Source: Anaerolineae bacterium
Lineage (GTDB): Bacteria; Chloroflexota; Anaerolineae; JACIWR01
Reading direction: 5' to 3'
DNA: 35,053 nucleotides
Assembly (NCBI GenBank): GCA_014360845.1
Contig: JACIWR010000004.1
Location: forward strand, 1-35,053
Shown here: in pieces, positions 18,535-27,312 of the stretch
How positions within the stretch are numbered: the stretch's first letter is position 1
How the letters are laid out: each line of letters begins with the position of its first letter
The notes under the pieces: model-generated
The model's input: only the letters and a program-made list of their open reading frames with translations
What the model was told of the DNA's origin: nothing
The model's database searches: none
Made by a program: the position numbers and the translations under genes

Positions 18535-18942
18535 ATGACTATGACCGATCCAATTGCTGACATGCTGACCCGCATCAGAAACGCCTCCCAGGCGGGGCAT
18601 AGCTATGTGGCCGTGCCCAGTTCCAAGACCAAGATAGCCATCGCGCGGATTCTGAAAGAAGAGGGCTACATTCAAGATTTCGCGGTGACGCGCGAGCGCC
18701 CGCAGCCGATGATCCGCATTTGGCTCAAGTACGTGGGGGATCGCCGGCAGCGACGCCCCATGATTACCGGTCTGAAGCGGGTGAGCAAGCCGGGCTGCCG
18801 GGTTTACGTGAAGAGGGACAGGATTCCCTGGGTGCTGAGTGGTATGGGTATTGCCATTCTGTCCACCTCCAAGGGAGTGATGACCGGGCAGCAGGCGCGC
18901 CGATTACGGGTAGGCGGCGAATTGCTGTGCTACGTCTGGTAA
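18535..18942 (+). CDS. rpsH: 30S ribosomal protein S8
   Basis: S8, 135 aa, binds helix 21 of 16S rRNA and in E. coli represses the spc operon. The ATG at 18535 ([17 protein letters not shown]) lies 8 nt after GAGGAG; the ATG two codons later (18541) matches the usual MTDPIADML but is 14 nt from that site, so the earlier one is chosen. [12 protein letters not shown] and [15 protein letters not shown] are conserved. A 102-nt GC-rich spacer containing a CCCGCGGG palindrome separates it from rpsN. Confidence 0.97.
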   Translation: MTMTDPIADMLTRIRNASQAGHSYVAVPSSKTKIAIARILKEEGYIQDFAVTRERPQPMIRIWLKYVGDRRQRRPMITGLKRVSKPGCRVYVKRDRIPWVLSGMGIAILSTSKGVMTGQQARRLRVGGELLCYVW

Positions 18943-18981
18943 TGGCGGTCGGCAAACAATAAGCAGGTGGGAGGTTTTCCA

Positions 18982-19533
18982 GTGTCACGAATTGGCAAGA
19001 TGCCTATTCCTATACCGCAAGGGGTACAAGTCAATATTGAGGGCAGTCGGGTGACGGTACGCGGTCCCAAAGGGGAGTTGACCCGCACTTTTCACCCGGA
19101 CATGAAGGTGACAGTGCAGGATGGTCAACTGGTGGTCACGCGCCCCACCGATCAGCGACATCACCGTGCCCTCCACGGATTGACCCGCGCCCTCCTGGCA
19201 AATATGGTGACCGGTGTGAGTCAGGGATTCCAGAAAGTGCTGCAGATTGAGGGGGTTGGATACCGGGCCGAATTGCAGGGGAACAACAAGCTGGTCCTCA
19301 GCTTGGGTTTCTCGCATCCGGTGGAATTTGTGGCCCCGGAAGGAATCACCTTTCAGGTAGAGCAGCGAGCCCGACTCATCACCGTAGAAGGTGTGGACAA
19401 GGAGTTGGTGGGCGAGGTAGCGGCGCGTCTTCGGCGCATTCGCCCCCCGGAACCGTACAAGGGCAAGGGGATACGCTATCAGGGCGAGTACATTCGCCGC
19501 AAAGCCGGTAAGGCCGGAAAGATCGGCGCGTAG
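18982..19533 (+). CDS. rplF: 50S ribosomal protein L6
   Basis: L6, 183 aa, at the base of the L7/L12 stalk near the factor-binding site. The start is GTG at 18982 ([15 protein letters not shown]), 7 nt after GGGAGGT; an ATG-less extension upstream is non-homologous. Two repeated L6 domains are visible, the second ending [19 protein letters not shown]. Normal length. rplF-rplR-rpsE order is canonical. Confidence 0.97.
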   Translation: MSRIGKMPIPIPQGVQVNIEGSRVTVRGPKGELTRTFHPDMKVTVQDGQLVVTRPTDQRHHRALHGLTRALLANMVTGVSQGFQKVLQIEGVGYRAELQGNNKLVLSLGFSHPVEFVAPEGITFQVEQRARLITVEGVDKELVGEVAARLRRIRPPEPYKGKGIRYQGEYIRRKAGKAGKIGA

Positions 19534-19569
19534 TGGCGGAAAGGCCCTGTTTGCTCGGAATATAAAATC

Positions 19570-19591
19570 CCACGTCGCGGTGACGATGTGG
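19570..19591 (+). other. Hairpin before rplR
   Basis: CCACGTCG (19570-19577) pairs with CGATGTGG (19584-19591) over 8 bp with one G-U and a 6-nt loop, in the 88-nt rplF-rplR spacer. No T-run follows, so it is not an intrinsic terminator. Role unknown. Confidence 0.4.
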
Positions 19592-19621
19592 ATAGACTGG
19601 TTTTGAGGGAAGGAAAGCGTG

Positions 19622-19984
19622 ATGAGTGAGAAAAGCAGACTGGCACGGGAACGTCGGCATCGGCGTGTGCGGAAGAAAATCAAGGGCACGAGTGAGCGCC
19701 CACGGCTGAATGTGTTCCGCAGCCTGAAACACATCTATGCCCAAATCATAGACGACGGCCAGGGACATACTCTGGTTTCTGCTTCCTCGTTGGACCCGGA
19801 GTTGCGAGAAAGGTTGCAGGGTCTGAGCAAAACCGAGCAGGCCAGGGTGGTCGGACAGGTGCTGGCTGAGCGAGCTCTGGCTCGTGGTGTCCGAAGAGTG
19901 GTATTCGATCGCGGTGGTTACCTGTATCATGGCCGGGTGAAAGCTCTGGCCGATGGGTCTCGTGAAGGCGGGTTGGAGTTTTAG
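19622..19984 (+). CDS. rplR: 50S ribosomal protein L18
   Basis: L18, 120 aa, binds 5S rRNA with L5. ATG at 19622 is preferred over the GTG immediately before it (19619) given the GAGGGAAGG ribosome site. The basic N-terminus ([15 protein letters not shown]), the [20 protein letters not shown] strand pair and the C-terminal [20 protein letters not shown]-type sequence ending EGGLEF are the family signature. Length is typical. Confidence 0.97.
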   Translation: MSEKSRLARERRHRRVRKKIKGTSERPRLNVFRSLKHIYAQIIDDGQGHTLVSASSLDPELRERLQGLSKTEQARVVGQVLAERALARGVRRVVFDRGGYLYHGRVKALADGSREGGLEF

Positions 19985-20028
19985 CCTGGAGCGATCAGGT
20001 TTCTACGCTTGTTTCCCCCTAGTGAGGC

Positions 20029-20047
20029 GTCGGACACCACGTCCGAC
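20029..20047 (+). other. Hairpin before rpsE
   Basis: GTCGGAC (20029-20035) and GTCCGAC (20041-20047) are perfect 7-bp arms around a 5-nt loop in the 94-nt rplR-rpsE spacer. The rpsE ribosome site GAGGAGG lies about 20 nt further on. No T-run. Confidence 0.4.
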
Positions 20048-20078
20048 CAAGGCTGAGCAGCCAGTTTGAGGAGGACGA

Positions 20079-20603
20079 ATGGTAAGAGAAGAATTCGAGG
20101 AACGCGAGGAACTAGACGAGCGAGTAGTATACATTACCCGTGTGGCCAAAGTGATCAAAGGCGGTCGGCGGTTCGGATTCCGCGCTGTGGTGGTGGTGGG
20201 TGATAACCAGGGCAGCGTCGGCGTGGGCGTGGGCAAAGCACGGGCGGTGCCGGACGCCATCCGCAAGGGCGCTGAGCGAGCTCGCCGCAACATGAAGCGT
20301 ATCGCCATGGTGGGTACTACCATACCCCACGAGGTGATCTCCGAGTTCGGCGGGGCGAAGGTGCTGCTCAAACCCGCTTCGCCAGGTACCGGAGTGGTGG
20401 CCGGAGGTGGGGTGCGAGCGGTGGTCGAAGCAGCGGGCATCAAGGATATTCTGACCAAGTCTTTGGGTAGCTCTAACGTGCTGAACATAGTGCGGGCTAC
20501 CATGCGCGGCCTGGAACAGCTCAAAGATCCGGCGGAGGAAGCGAAGCTGCGAGGCAAGCCCATCCGTGAGGTTAGTCCTTTCTGGAGTCGTGGTAATGTC
20601 TAA
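20079..20603 (+). CDS. rpsE: 30S ribosomal protein S5
   Basis: S5, 174 aa, contributes to decoding fidelity and the mRNA entry channel. Start ATG at 20079 follows GAGGAGGACGA. The acidic N-terminus leads into the [13 protein letters not shown] double-stranded RNA-binding domain, VGVGVGKA, and the [19 protein letters not shown] loop. The frequently seen GDGxGxVG appears as GDNQGSVG. Its last 8 bases overlap rpmD, indicating coupled translation. Confidence 0.97.
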   Translation: MVREEFEEREELDERVVYITRVAKVIKGGRRFGFRAVVVVGDNQGSVGVGVGKARAVPDAIRKGAERARRNMKRIAMVGTTIPHEVISEFGGAKVLLKPASPGTGVVAGGGVRAVVEAAGIKDILTKSLGSSNVLNIVRATMRGLEQLKDPAEEAKLRGKPIREVSPFWSRGNV

Positions 20604-20805
20604 GGCAAAGAGCAAAGGCAAGCAGAAGAAACTGCGGATAACCTACGTCAAAAGTAGCATCGGATATTCTGCACGACAGAAGGCTACCATTCGAGCCCTG
20701 GGACTGCGCCGTCTGGGTGATGTGGTGGAACAGGATGATACACCTGTGATCCGCGGGATGATTCAGAAAGTGCAGCACCTGGTGCAGGCCGAGGAGATTG
20801 ATTAG
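20596..20805 (+). CDS. rpmD: 50S ribosomal protein L30
   Basis: L30, 69 aa, a small 50S protein. ATG at 20596 ([20 protein letters not shown]) overlaps the end of rpsE by 8 nt. The [27 protein letters not shown] motif (positions 14-40) and [13 protein letters not shown] are conserved. The N-terminus is extended by about ten basic residues compared with the usual 58-60 residue proteins. Upstream in-frame starts lie inside rpsE and are less likely. Confidence 0.95.
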   Translation: MSKAKSKGKQKKLRITYVKSSIGYSARQKATIRALGLRRLGDVVEQDDTPVIRGMIQKVQHLVQAEEID

Positions 20806-20840
20806 GTAGCTGGTCATTGTGCATTGTGGAGGGGATGTTG

Positions 20841-21320
20841 ATGAAGTTGCACGAGTTGCGTCCCCCGGAAGGGGCGAAAAAGAAGCGTAAGCGCGTGGGC
20901 AGAGGCATCTCGGCCGGCCAGGGGAAGACGGCCGGGCGCGGTACGAAAGGTCAGGGAGCTCGTGCCGGGGGAGGCAAAGGCCCTTATTTCGAAGGTGGAC
21001 AGTTGCCCCTGGTGCGGCGGCTGCCCTATAAGCGCGGCTTCACGAATATCTGGAAAGTGAATTACACACCGGTGAACTTGGACCGGCTGAGCGGGTTCCC
21101 GGCGGGCGCGGAGATCTCCCCGGAGACTTTGGCGGAGGCGGGAATCATCAAGCGCGCCGATGAGGCGGTGGTGATCCTGGGTCAGGGCGATGTGAATCAA
21201 CCCCTCACCGTCAAGGCCCATCGTTTCTCGGCCAGTGCTCGGGCTAAGATCGAAGCTGCCGGTGGTGCTGTTGAGGTATTGCCTGTCAGACGCAAATGGA
21301 TGCGGGTCAAGGAATCGTGA
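20841..21320 (+). CDS. rplO: 50S ribosomal protein L15
   Basis: L15, 159 aa, organises 23S rRNA domain II. ATG at 20841 ([20 protein letters not shown]) sits 6 nt after GGAGGGG; the in-frame ATG at 20835 touches the ribosome site and is less likely. [19 protein letters not shown] and the GFEGGQ-like [19 protein letters not shown] region match the family. Normal length; 55 nt before secY. Confidence 0.97.
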   Translation: MKLHELRPPEGAKKKRKRVGRGISAGQGKTAGRGTKGQGARAGGGKGPYFEGGQLPLVRRLPYKRGFTNIWKVNYTPVNLDRLSGFPAGAEISPETLAEAGIIKRADEAVVILGQGDVNQPLTVKAHRFSASARAKIEAAGGAVEVLPVRRKWMRVKES

Positions 21321-21375
21321 TGTTGTCTGGCCCTGAGGAGCGAGCTGTGGCTCGGATAGTGGTTGGAGGGAGGGG

Positions 21376-22674
21376 ATGATACAAGCGCTGCGTAACGCTT
21401 TCCGCCTGCCGGATTTGAGACGGCGGATGCTGATCACTGCTCTGATTCTGGTCATCTACCGGCTGGCGGCGCACGTACCGGTGCCAAACATCAAGGCTGA
21501 TCTTTTGGCCCAGGTGTTTGCTCAAAACCAGTTGCTCAACTTGCTGGATATGTTCTCCGGCGGTGCCATGTCCAACTTCTCGGTGATGGCCATGGGAGTG
21601 TATCCCTACATCACGGCCACCATTGTCATCCAGCTTCTGCAGCCCATCATCCCTGCCCTCGAGGAGTTGGCCAAAGAGGGGGAGGCAGGAAGGAACAAGC
21701 TTAACCAGTACACCTACTTGCTGACCATTCCCCTCTGTATGATGCAGGCTTTTGCTCTGGGAGTGCAGTTGCAGAGCCAGGGAGTGGTCACCAATTTCGG
21801 TCTGTCGGGCTCGGCTTTGCTGCCCACTTTGACCACTATCCTGACCATGACGGCGGGCACCATGTTCGCCATCTGGCTGGGCGAGCTGATCACCGAGCAG
21901 GGCATCGGGCAGGGACTTTCGATTATCATTCTGGGCGGCATCGTGGCCCGTATTCCCCAGCGAGTGGGGGCCATGCTGGCCACCGATGTGCGAGGTTTGA
22001 TCGCTTTCCTGATTATCACCGCGGTGACGGTGGCCGTCATCGTCATCGTTCAGGAAGGACAGCGCCGCATCCCGGTGCAATACGGCAAGCGAGTGCTGGC
22101 CATGCGCGGCAATCGCCTGCGCATCGCCGGCGGCCAGGGAACGCATATCCCCTTGCGGGTGAACTCGGCAGGGATGATTCCCCTGATCTTCGCCCAGTCC
22201 TTTATGATGTTGCCCGGTGTCATCTCTTACTATTTTCTCAATGCCGGGACTCCCTGGGTGAAGAGCACGGCGACGGCCATCTACAACCTGTTCAACGCCC
22301 AGAGCAACTTTTACTGGATTCTGTACTTTTTCCTGGTCGTAGGTTTTACCTACTTCTATACGGACATCATCTTTCAGCAGCAAGACCTGGCCGGGAATCT
22401 CAAGCGCCAGGGCGGGTTTATCCCTGGCATTCGACCGGGTAAGCGCACTGAGGATTACCTGAACAAAGTGCTGCGTCGCATTACCCTGGTGGGGGCTATC
22501 TTCCTGGGCGCGGTGGCCATCTTGCCCTGGCTGGCTCAGGGCGTAACCGAGACATCAACCATGCTTATCACCAGCTCGGGCTTGCTCATCGTAGTGGGTG
22601 TGGTATTAGACACCATGCGCCAGCTTGAGGCTCAGCTCCTCATGCGTCACTACGAGGGATTCATCAAGACATAG
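21376..22674 (+). CDS. secY: Protein translocase channel subunit SecY
   Basis: SecY, 432 aa, pore of the Sec translocon in the cytoplasmic membrane. About ten hydrophobic segments are evident, with YRLAAHVPVPNI at helix 1, the plug-proximal MFSGGAMSNFSVMAMGVYPYI, the SPREE-like cytoplasmic loop around RRIPVQYGKR, RVNSAGMIPLIFA at helix 7, and GFIPGIRPGKRTEDYL before helix 9. ATG at 21376 has GGAGGGAGGGG. It would export the protease encoded in the same cluster. A CGAGC/GCTCG stem lies in the spacer before it. Confidence 0.98.
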   Translation: MIQALRNAFRLPDLRRRMLITALILVIYRLAAHVPVPNIKADLLAQVFAQNQLLNLLDMFSGGAMSNFSVMAMGVYPYITATIVIQLLQPIIPALEELAKEGEAGRNKLNQYTYLLTIPLCMMQAFALGVQLQSQGVVTNFGLSGSALLPTLTTILTMTAGTMFAIWLGELITEQGIGQGLSIIILGGIVARIPQRVGAMLATDVRGLIAFLIITAVTVAVIVIVQEGQRRIPVQYGKRVLAMRGNRLRIAGGQGTHIPLRVNSAGMIPLIFAQSFMMLPGVISYYFLNAGTPWVKSTATAIYNLFNAQSNFYWILYFFLVVGFTYFYTDIIFQQQDLAGNLKRQGGFIPGIRPGKRTEDYLNKVLRRITLVGAIFLGAVAILPWLAQGVTETSTMLITSSGLLIVVGVVLDTMRQLEAQLLMRHYEGFIKT

Positions 22675-22703
22675 TATCGCAGCAGAGGAGCAGGTGCTCG
22701 GCA

Positions 22704-23387
22704 ATGGGAAGCGAAGCACAGTCTAAAGCCAAATTTATCGTCCTGCTGGGAGCGCCGGGGGCGGGTAAAGGCACGCAGGCCACTTATCTGGAAGAGGAGT
22801 TGGGCATTCCTCACGTTTCCAGCGGAGACCTTTTCCGCGAGAATCTGCGGGAAGAGACCGAGTTAGGGAAATTGGCCCGCACTTACATGGACCGGGGCGA
22901 GTTGGTGCCCGATGAGGTGACCATCGCCATGGTCAAGGAGCGGTTGGCGCGGCCCGATTGCGCCGAGGGGGTCATCCTGGATGGATTCCCGCGCACCATC
23001 GCCCAGGCCCAGGCGCTGGACGGCATCCTGGCCGAGAAAGGGCACAAGATAGGAGTTGTGCCCTACATCAAAGTAGCCGATGAGGTGTTGCTGGCCCGTC
23101 TGGCCGGGCGGTGGACGTGTCGTCAATGTGGGGCCATTTATCATCAGCTTTTTAGCCCGCCTAAGGTGGCGGGGCGCTGCGATGAGTGCGGCGGAGAGCT
23201 GTATCAACGGGCGGACGATACGCCGGAGACTCAGCGCCGTCGCATCGAGGTATACTTTCAGCAGACCACGCCCCTGATCGAGCACTATCGGGAGCGGGGG
23301 CTGCTGGTGGAGATTGACGGGGAGCAACCCATAGAGCGTGTGCGTGCTGATCTGTTGGCTGCCATCCGGGCCAATGGCCGGAGCTGA
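22704..23387 (+). CDS. adk: Adenylate kinase, zinc-lid type
   Basis: Adenylate kinase (ATP + AMP = 2 ADP), 227 aa. The P-loop GAPGAGKGT is at residues 16-24, the AMP-binding SSGDLFRENL follows, GFPRT is at 94-98, and the long lid carries Cys139, Cys142, Cys159 and Cys162, the zinc-binding form found in Gram-positives and many thermophiles. ATG at 22704; the nearby AGGAGCAGG is the ribosome site. N-terminal residues 1-8 are an extension. secY-adk-map is a widespread arrangement. Confidence 0.97.
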   Translation: MGSEAQSKAKFIVLLGAPGAGKGTQATYLEEELGIPHVSSGDLFRENLREETELGKLARTYMDRGELVPDEVTIAMVKERLARPDCAEGVILDGFPRTIAQAQALDGILAEKGHKIGVVPYIKVADEVLLARLAGRWTCRQCGAIYHQLFSPPKVAGRCDECGGELYQRADDTPETQRRRIEVYFQQTTPLIEHYRERGLLVEIDGEQPIERVRADLLAAIRANGRS

Positions 23388-23401
23388 GGGAAGGCTTATA
23401 G

Positions 23402-24148
23402 ATGATTACGTTGAAATCACCCTCTGAGCTGGCGCGCATGCGCGAAGCTGGCCGCATAGTCGCCATCGTTCTGGACCTTTTAAGGGAAAAAATCGCGCCA
23501 GGGGTCACCACTGGCGAGCTGGACATTCTGGCTGAGGAGACCATTCGCAAGTACGGAGCGGTGCCCTCTTTCAAGGGGTATCGCGGTTATCCGGCGGCGT
23601 TGTGTGTTTCCATCAACGAGGAAGTGGTGCACGGCATCCCCGGTGCGCGGGTGATTCAAGAGGGCGACATTGTCAGCGTAGATGTGGGCACGATTTACAA
23701 AGGGTTCCAGGGGGACGCGGCCATCACCGTGGCGGTGGGGGAGGTATCTCCTCAGGCACGTCGTCTACTGGAGGTCACCGCCGGCGCTTTGGAAGCCGGG
23801 ATCGCTCAGTGCGTGGCCGGCAATCGCCTGGGGGATATTTCGGCGGCCATTCAGAGTTACGCCGAGTCGCGGGGCTTCTCCGTGATCCGTGAGTACACCG
23901 GACACGGCATTGGGCAGCAGATGCACGAGGACCCGCAGGTGCCCAACTTCGGCGAGCCGGGGCGGGGCGTGATTCTCAAATCGGGGATGACTTTCGCTCT
24001 GGAGCCCATGGTGGCCATGGGCACATGGCACACCAGGGTCCTCGACGATGGCTGGACGGTGGTGACTTTGGATGGTCAGCTCTCGGCTCATTTTGAGCAC
24101 ACCATCGCTGTCACGGATGGACAGCCAGAGATATTGACTCGATTATAA
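23402..24148 (+). CDS. map: Type I methionine aminopeptidase
   Basis: Removes the initiator methionine from nascent proteins; 248 aa, type Ia without the N-terminal zinc extension. All five dimetal ligands can be seen: Asp94, Asp105, His168, Glu201 and Glu232, with His77 in the substrate pocket (VVHGIP). TGHGIGQQMHEDPQVPN is characteristic. ATG at 23402, 14 nt after adk, with GAGGGAAGG upstream. In most bacteria infA follows; here rpmJ comes directly. Confidence 0.97.
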   Translation: MITLKSPSELARMREAGRIVAIVLDLLREKIAPGVTTGELDILAEETIRKYGAVPSFKGYRGYPAALCVSINEEVVHGIPGARVIQEGDIVSVDVGTIYKGFQGDAAITVAVGEVSPQARRLLEVTAGALEAGIAQCVAGNRLGDISAAIQSYAESRGFSVIREYTGHGIGQQMHEDPQVPNFGEPGRGVILKSGMTFALEPMVAMGTWHTRVLDDGWTVVTLDGQLSAHFEHTIAVTDGQPEILTRL

Positions 24149-24181
24149 TTCATCGCGTGGTGAGACGGAGGTAAGGGGATA

Positions 24182-24295
24182 ATGAAAGTTTCAGCTTCGG
24201 TCAAGAGACGGTGTCCTAAATGCAAGATCATCCGGCGACGGGGCGTCGTGCGGGTTATCTGTGAGAATCCAAGGCATAAGCAGCGACAGGGATAG
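24182..24295 (+). CDS. rpmJ: 50S ribosomal protein L36, zinc form
   Basis: L36, 37 aa, the smallest ribosomal protein, binding 23S rRNA late in assembly. The product starts [20 protein letters not shown] and carries Cys11, Cys14, Cys27 and His32, the zinc-binding pattern. ATG at 24182 follows GGAGGTAAGGGG. It lies between map and rpsM, where it normally follows infA. Confidence 0.96.
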   Translation: MKVSASVKRRCPKCKIIRRRGVVRVICENPRHKQRQG

Positions 24296-24344
24296 CGCTG
24301 CCTGGATGCATTCACTGTGTCCGTGGAGTGAGAGGAGGAATTAA

Positions 24345-24734
24345 ATGGCGCGAATTGCGGGCGTGGATTTGCCGCGCAACAAGCGAGTCGAAGTTGCTCT
24401 GACCTATATTTATGGCATCGGTCGGTCCACCAGCAAGGAGATTCTACAGACCGCCGGAGTGAACCCGGATACACGGGTGAAAGACCTGGCGGAGTCGGAG
24501 ATCAACCTGTTGCGGGAGATCATCGCCCGCAATTACAGGGTGGAGGGTGATCTGCGCCGTGAGGTGCAGATGAACATCAAACGCCTGATGGACATCGGTT
24601 GCTACCGCGGACTGCGGCACCGCATGAATCTGCCGGTACGCGGACAGCGCACGCGCACCAACGCGCGCACCAAGCGCGGTCCTCGGAAGACGGTCCCCGG
24701 GCGTGGCCGGCGCCGTGGAATGAAGAAGAAGTAG
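24345..24734 (+). CDS. rpsM: 30S ribosomal protein S13
   Basis: S13, 129 aa, in the 30S head contacting P-site tRNA through its C-terminal tail. [26 protein letters not shown] is the usual opening (positions 1-26), with a helix-two-turn-helix region and the [20 protein letters not shown] motif followed by a basic tail. ATG at 24345 after GAGAGGAGGAA. It is followed by a 153-nt structured gap before rpsK. Confidence 0.98.
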   Translation: MARIAGVDLPRNKRVEVALTYIYGIGRSTSKEILQTAGVNPDTRVKDLAESEINLLREIIARNYRVEGDLRREVQMNIKRLMDIGCYRGLRHRMNLPVRGQRTRTNARTKRGPRKTVPGRGRRRGMKKK

Positions 24735-24755
24735 TTAACGGAGCTTATCCGGTTC

Positions 24756-24848
24756 GTGGTGGGAAAGGCGTAGCGACGGGCAGCCCTGCCCCGACTCTCA
24801 CCTTTCACCCAGGGCGCAGTAGCGGTCGGTCGCTACGCTTAACACCAC
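24756..24848 (+). promoter_or_regulatory. rpsM-rpsK spacer RNA with two exclusive folds
   Basis: GTGGTG (24756-24761) and GCGTAGCGAC (24768-24777) can pair with CACCAC (24843-24848) and GTCGCTACGC (24829-24838), all perfect, closing a domain of about 93 nt. Alternatively GTAGCG (24819-24824) forms a local hairpin with CGCTAC (24831-24836), which uses the same bases as the long stem. Such competition is typical of switching leaders. Ligand and effect are unknown; an r-protein such as S4 is one possibility. Confidence 0.5.
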
Positions 24849-24887
24849 AAGCTATATTCAAGAAAGTTGTTGTTGGAGGAATAAAGT

Positions 24888-25292
24888 ATGGGGCGACCAG
24901 CGAGAAGAGGCAGTAGAAGGGGTAAAGTCCGGCGGCAAAAACGCAACGTGCCGTACGGTCACGCACACATTCAGGCGACGTTCAACAATACCATCGTGAC
25001 GCTGACCGATCCTCAGGGCAACGTGATCACCTGGGGAAGTGCAGGGACGGCGGGTTTCAAGGGCTCGCGGAAGAGCACTCCTTACGCGGCACGCCTGGCC
25101 GCTCAGCAGGCGGCTGAATCGGCTATGGAACAGGGGTTGCGGGAAGTGGATATTTTTGTCAAGGGCCCGGGGCCTGGTCGGGAGGCGGCGATTCGTGCCC
25201 TCCAGGCGGCGGGCTTGAAGATACGCTCCATTACCGATGTCACTCCCATTCCTCATAATGGGTGCCGCCCGCCCAAGAAGAGAAGGGTCTAG
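24888..25292 (+). CDS. rpsK: 30S ribosomal protein S11
   Basis: S11, 134 aa, on the 30S platform beside the mRNA exit. [54 protein letters not shown] and the C-terminal [18 protein letters not shown] (shown in parts of the family-conserved blocks) are all present. The asparagine-glycine in PHNG, a site of isoaspartate formation in E. coli, is retained. ATG at 24888 has TTGGAGGAATAAAGT upstream. Confidence 0.98.
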   Translation: MGRPARRGSRRGKVRRQKRNVPYGHAHIQATFNNTIVTLTDPQGNVITWGSAGTAGFKGSRKSTPYAARLAAQQAAESAMEQGLREVDIFVKGPGPGREAAIRALQAAGLKIRSITDVTPIPHNGCRPPKKRRV

Positions 25293-25361
25293 CGCGGGCA
25301 AAGCTATAGCGGTCAACCAGGCCCGCTGATATGGCGTCCCTCGCTGAAATCAGGAGGTTCA

Positions 25362-26000
25362 ATGGCAAGGTATCTAGGTCCAGTTTGTAGATTGTGTAGA
25401 CGAGAAGGCGAGAAACTGTTTCTCAAAGGCGAGCGCTGCTTCAGCACCAAGTGCGCTATGGAACGGCGTCCTTATCCGCCGGGAGCCCGGGGACGGGAGA
25501 GCCAGTTCCGACGCCGGCGCGCTTCGGACTATGCTCTGCAGCTCCGCGAGAAGCAGAAAGTGCGCCGCATGTATGGCGTTTTGGAACGACAATTCCGCCG
25601 CTATTATAAAGAAGCCCTGCGACGGAAGGGGCTGACAGGGGAAAACTTACTGATCATCCTGGAGAGCCGGCTGGATAACATCGTCTATCGGCTGGGGTTT
25701 GCCAGCTCGCGGGCCCAGGCTCGCCAGTTGGTGCGACATGGTCATTTCTATGTCAATGGCCGACGGGCTACCATCCCCTCCATGCTGCTTAAGCCGGGTG
25801 ATGAGCTGTCGGTGCGTCCCCAGAGTCGGCAACGCAAATACTTCAAAGACTTGGCGCAGGTGTTGGACGAGAAGGACGTGCCTAACTGGTTAAGTCTCGA
25901 CCCTCTGAACATGACCGGGCGCGTGTTGAACTTGCCCACCCGCGAGGAAATCGCCCCTTCGATCCAAGAGCAACTGATTGTGGAGTATTACAGTCGCTAA
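25362..26000 (+). CDS. rpsD: 30S ribosomal protein S4, zinc form
   Basis: S4, 212 aa, a primary 16S rRNA binder and in several bacteria a translational repressor of its own or the alpha operon. The N-terminus has Cys9, Cys12, Cys26 and Cys31, a zinc site; the S4 RNA-binding motif [20 protein letters not shown] is at about 107-126, with the C-terminal [15 protein letters not shown] at 25362 follows CAGGAGGTTC. The stop codon leads straight into two large hairpins before rpoA. Confidence 0.98.
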   Translation: MARYLGPVCRLCRREGEKLFLKGERCFSTKCAMERRPYPPGARGRESQFRRRRASDYALQLREKQKVRRMYGVLERQFRRYYKEALRRKGLTGENLLIILESRLDNIVYRLGFASSRAQARQLVRHGHFYVNGRRATIPSMLLKPGDELSVRPQSRQRKYFKDLAQVLDEKDVPNWLSLDPLNMTGRVLNLPTREEIAPSIQEQLIVEYYSR

Positions 26001-26125
26001 ACTTTGGCAAGCTCTTAGGCCCGCCAACTCCGTTGCGGGCCCCAAAGTTGCTAACTGAAGTCTGGCGCAATGGACAGAGTCTACAGGTGGTGAAGAGCGA
26101 AACATCTCGCTATCACCACCTGTGG
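26000..26125 (+). promoter_or_regulatory. Two strong hairpins in the rpsD-rpoA spacer
   Basis: Hairpin A: AACTTTGG (26000-26007) with CCAAAGTT (26042-26049), enclosing GGCCCGC (26018-26024) with GCGGGCC (26035-26041). Hairpin B: ACAGGTGGTGA (26083-26093) with TCACCACCTGT (26113-26123), extendable by two pairs, enclosing AGCGA (26096-26100) with TCGCT (26107-26111). All arms are perfect. Neither has a T-run. The remaining 170 nt up to rpoA show no gene. This 297-nt gap is the longest of the cluster and probably an RNA control or processing region for alpha-subunit synthesis. Confidence 0.65.
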
Positions 26126-26297
26126 ACGAGAGAAATTATCCTTTAATGAACTAAAGAACGCCAGGGTCCGGTTACCAAGTCCCAACGGGGGCTTGTCAAA
26201 GATGCAAGGGAGTAGAATGCCTCGGGGTTTGGAACTTGATGAGATGGATGTGGTTTCCGTCTCCGGTTGCTGGACCCGAGGGGAGGGAGAGTAACCT

Positions 26298-27254
26298 GTG
26301 TCCAATATAGTTTTACCTAAGATTGAAACCGATGCCGTGACCCAGGGTTACGGACGATTTATCATTAGCCCGCTGGAGAGCGGATATGGCATCACATTGG
26401 GGAATGCTCTGCGGCGGGTTTTGCTGGCTTCGTTGCCGGGAGCTGCGGTGACTTCCATTCGCCTCAGTGACGTCTATCACGAGTTCTCGCCCATTCCAGG
26501 GGTCAAAGAGGACATGACGGCCCTGATTCTCAACATCAAGCAGCTCCGCCTGAAGATGTACACCGATGAGCCAACTTACATGCGCCTGGCAGTGCATGGG
26601 GAGGGCATTGTCACTGCGGGTGATATAGAGGCTCCCCCCTCGGTGGAGATCATGAACCCCGACTTGCACCTGCTGACGGTTGACTCCGACGACGTGGATT
26701 TGGAGATCGAATTCCAGGTGGAGAAAGGGCGGGGCTACTCCCCGGCCAGCGAAAGGGGACAGTCGCCCATCGGGGAGTTGCCGGTGGATGCGATCTTCAG
26801 CCCGGTGCGCAAGGCCAACTACACGGTGGAACGCACTCGTGTGGGCCAGATGACCAACTACGACCGGCTCATCATGGAGATATGGACCGATGGCACCATG
26901 CGTCCGCTGGATGCCCTGCGAGAGGCGGCGCGGATTCTGGTGCAGCACTTCTCCCTGGTGGCCGGTGTGGAAGAAGCGCCGCCGGAGGAAGAGGAAGTCG
27001 TGGAGGAGGGCATCCCCTCGCGGATTTATGACACTCCCATTGAGGAATTGGACCTCAGTGTGCGCGTGTATAACTGCTTGAAGCGGACGGGCATCACCAA
27101 GGTGGGCGAGGTGTTGGAGAAGCTGGCCGAGGGTGATGATGAGATGCTCACCATCCGCAACTTCGGCACCAAATCTCTGGTGGAGCTGAAGGAGAAGTTG
27201 GCGGCGAAGGGCTTTCTGGGAGTGGGCGTGACGAGCGAAGCAGCAGCGGACTAA
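26298..27254 (+). CDS. rpoA: RNA polymerase alpha subunit
   Basis: Alpha subunit, 318 aa, which dimerises to start RNA polymerase assembly. The start is GTG at 26298 behind GGGAGGGAGAG. The N-terminal domain has GYGITLGNALRRVLLASLPG, and the C-terminal DNA-binding domain has LDLSVRVYNCLKRTGI and NFGTKSLVELKEKL, retaining the arginine that contacts UP elements. An acidic linker (EEAPPEEEEVVEEG) joins the two. Length is normal. Confidence 0.98.
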   Translation: MSNIVLPKIETDAVTQGYGRFIISPLESGYGITLGNALRRVLLASLPGAAVTSIRLSDVYHEFSPIPGVKEDMTALILNIKQLRLKMYTDEPTYMRLAVHGEGIVTAGDIEAPPSVEIMNPDLHLLTVDSDDVDLEIEFQVEKGRGYSPASERGQSPIGELPVDAIFSPVRKANYTVERTRVGQMTNYDRLIMEIWTDGTMRPLDALREAARILVQHFSLVAGVEEAPPEEEEVVEEGIPSRIYDTPIEELDLSVRVYNCLKRTGITKVGEVLEKLAEGDDEMLTIRNFGTKSLVELKEKLAAKGFLGVGVTSEAAAD

Positions 27255-27312
27255 GAAGCTAGGATAGCTGTCGGATCAATACAAACAAGCGGAAGATGAG
27301 GAGAGTGGGATA

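Noticed and set aside
26193-26218. TTGTCA and TAGAAT as a promoter for rpoA
   Set aside because: The spacer is only 14 bp, too short for a sigma-70 promoter.
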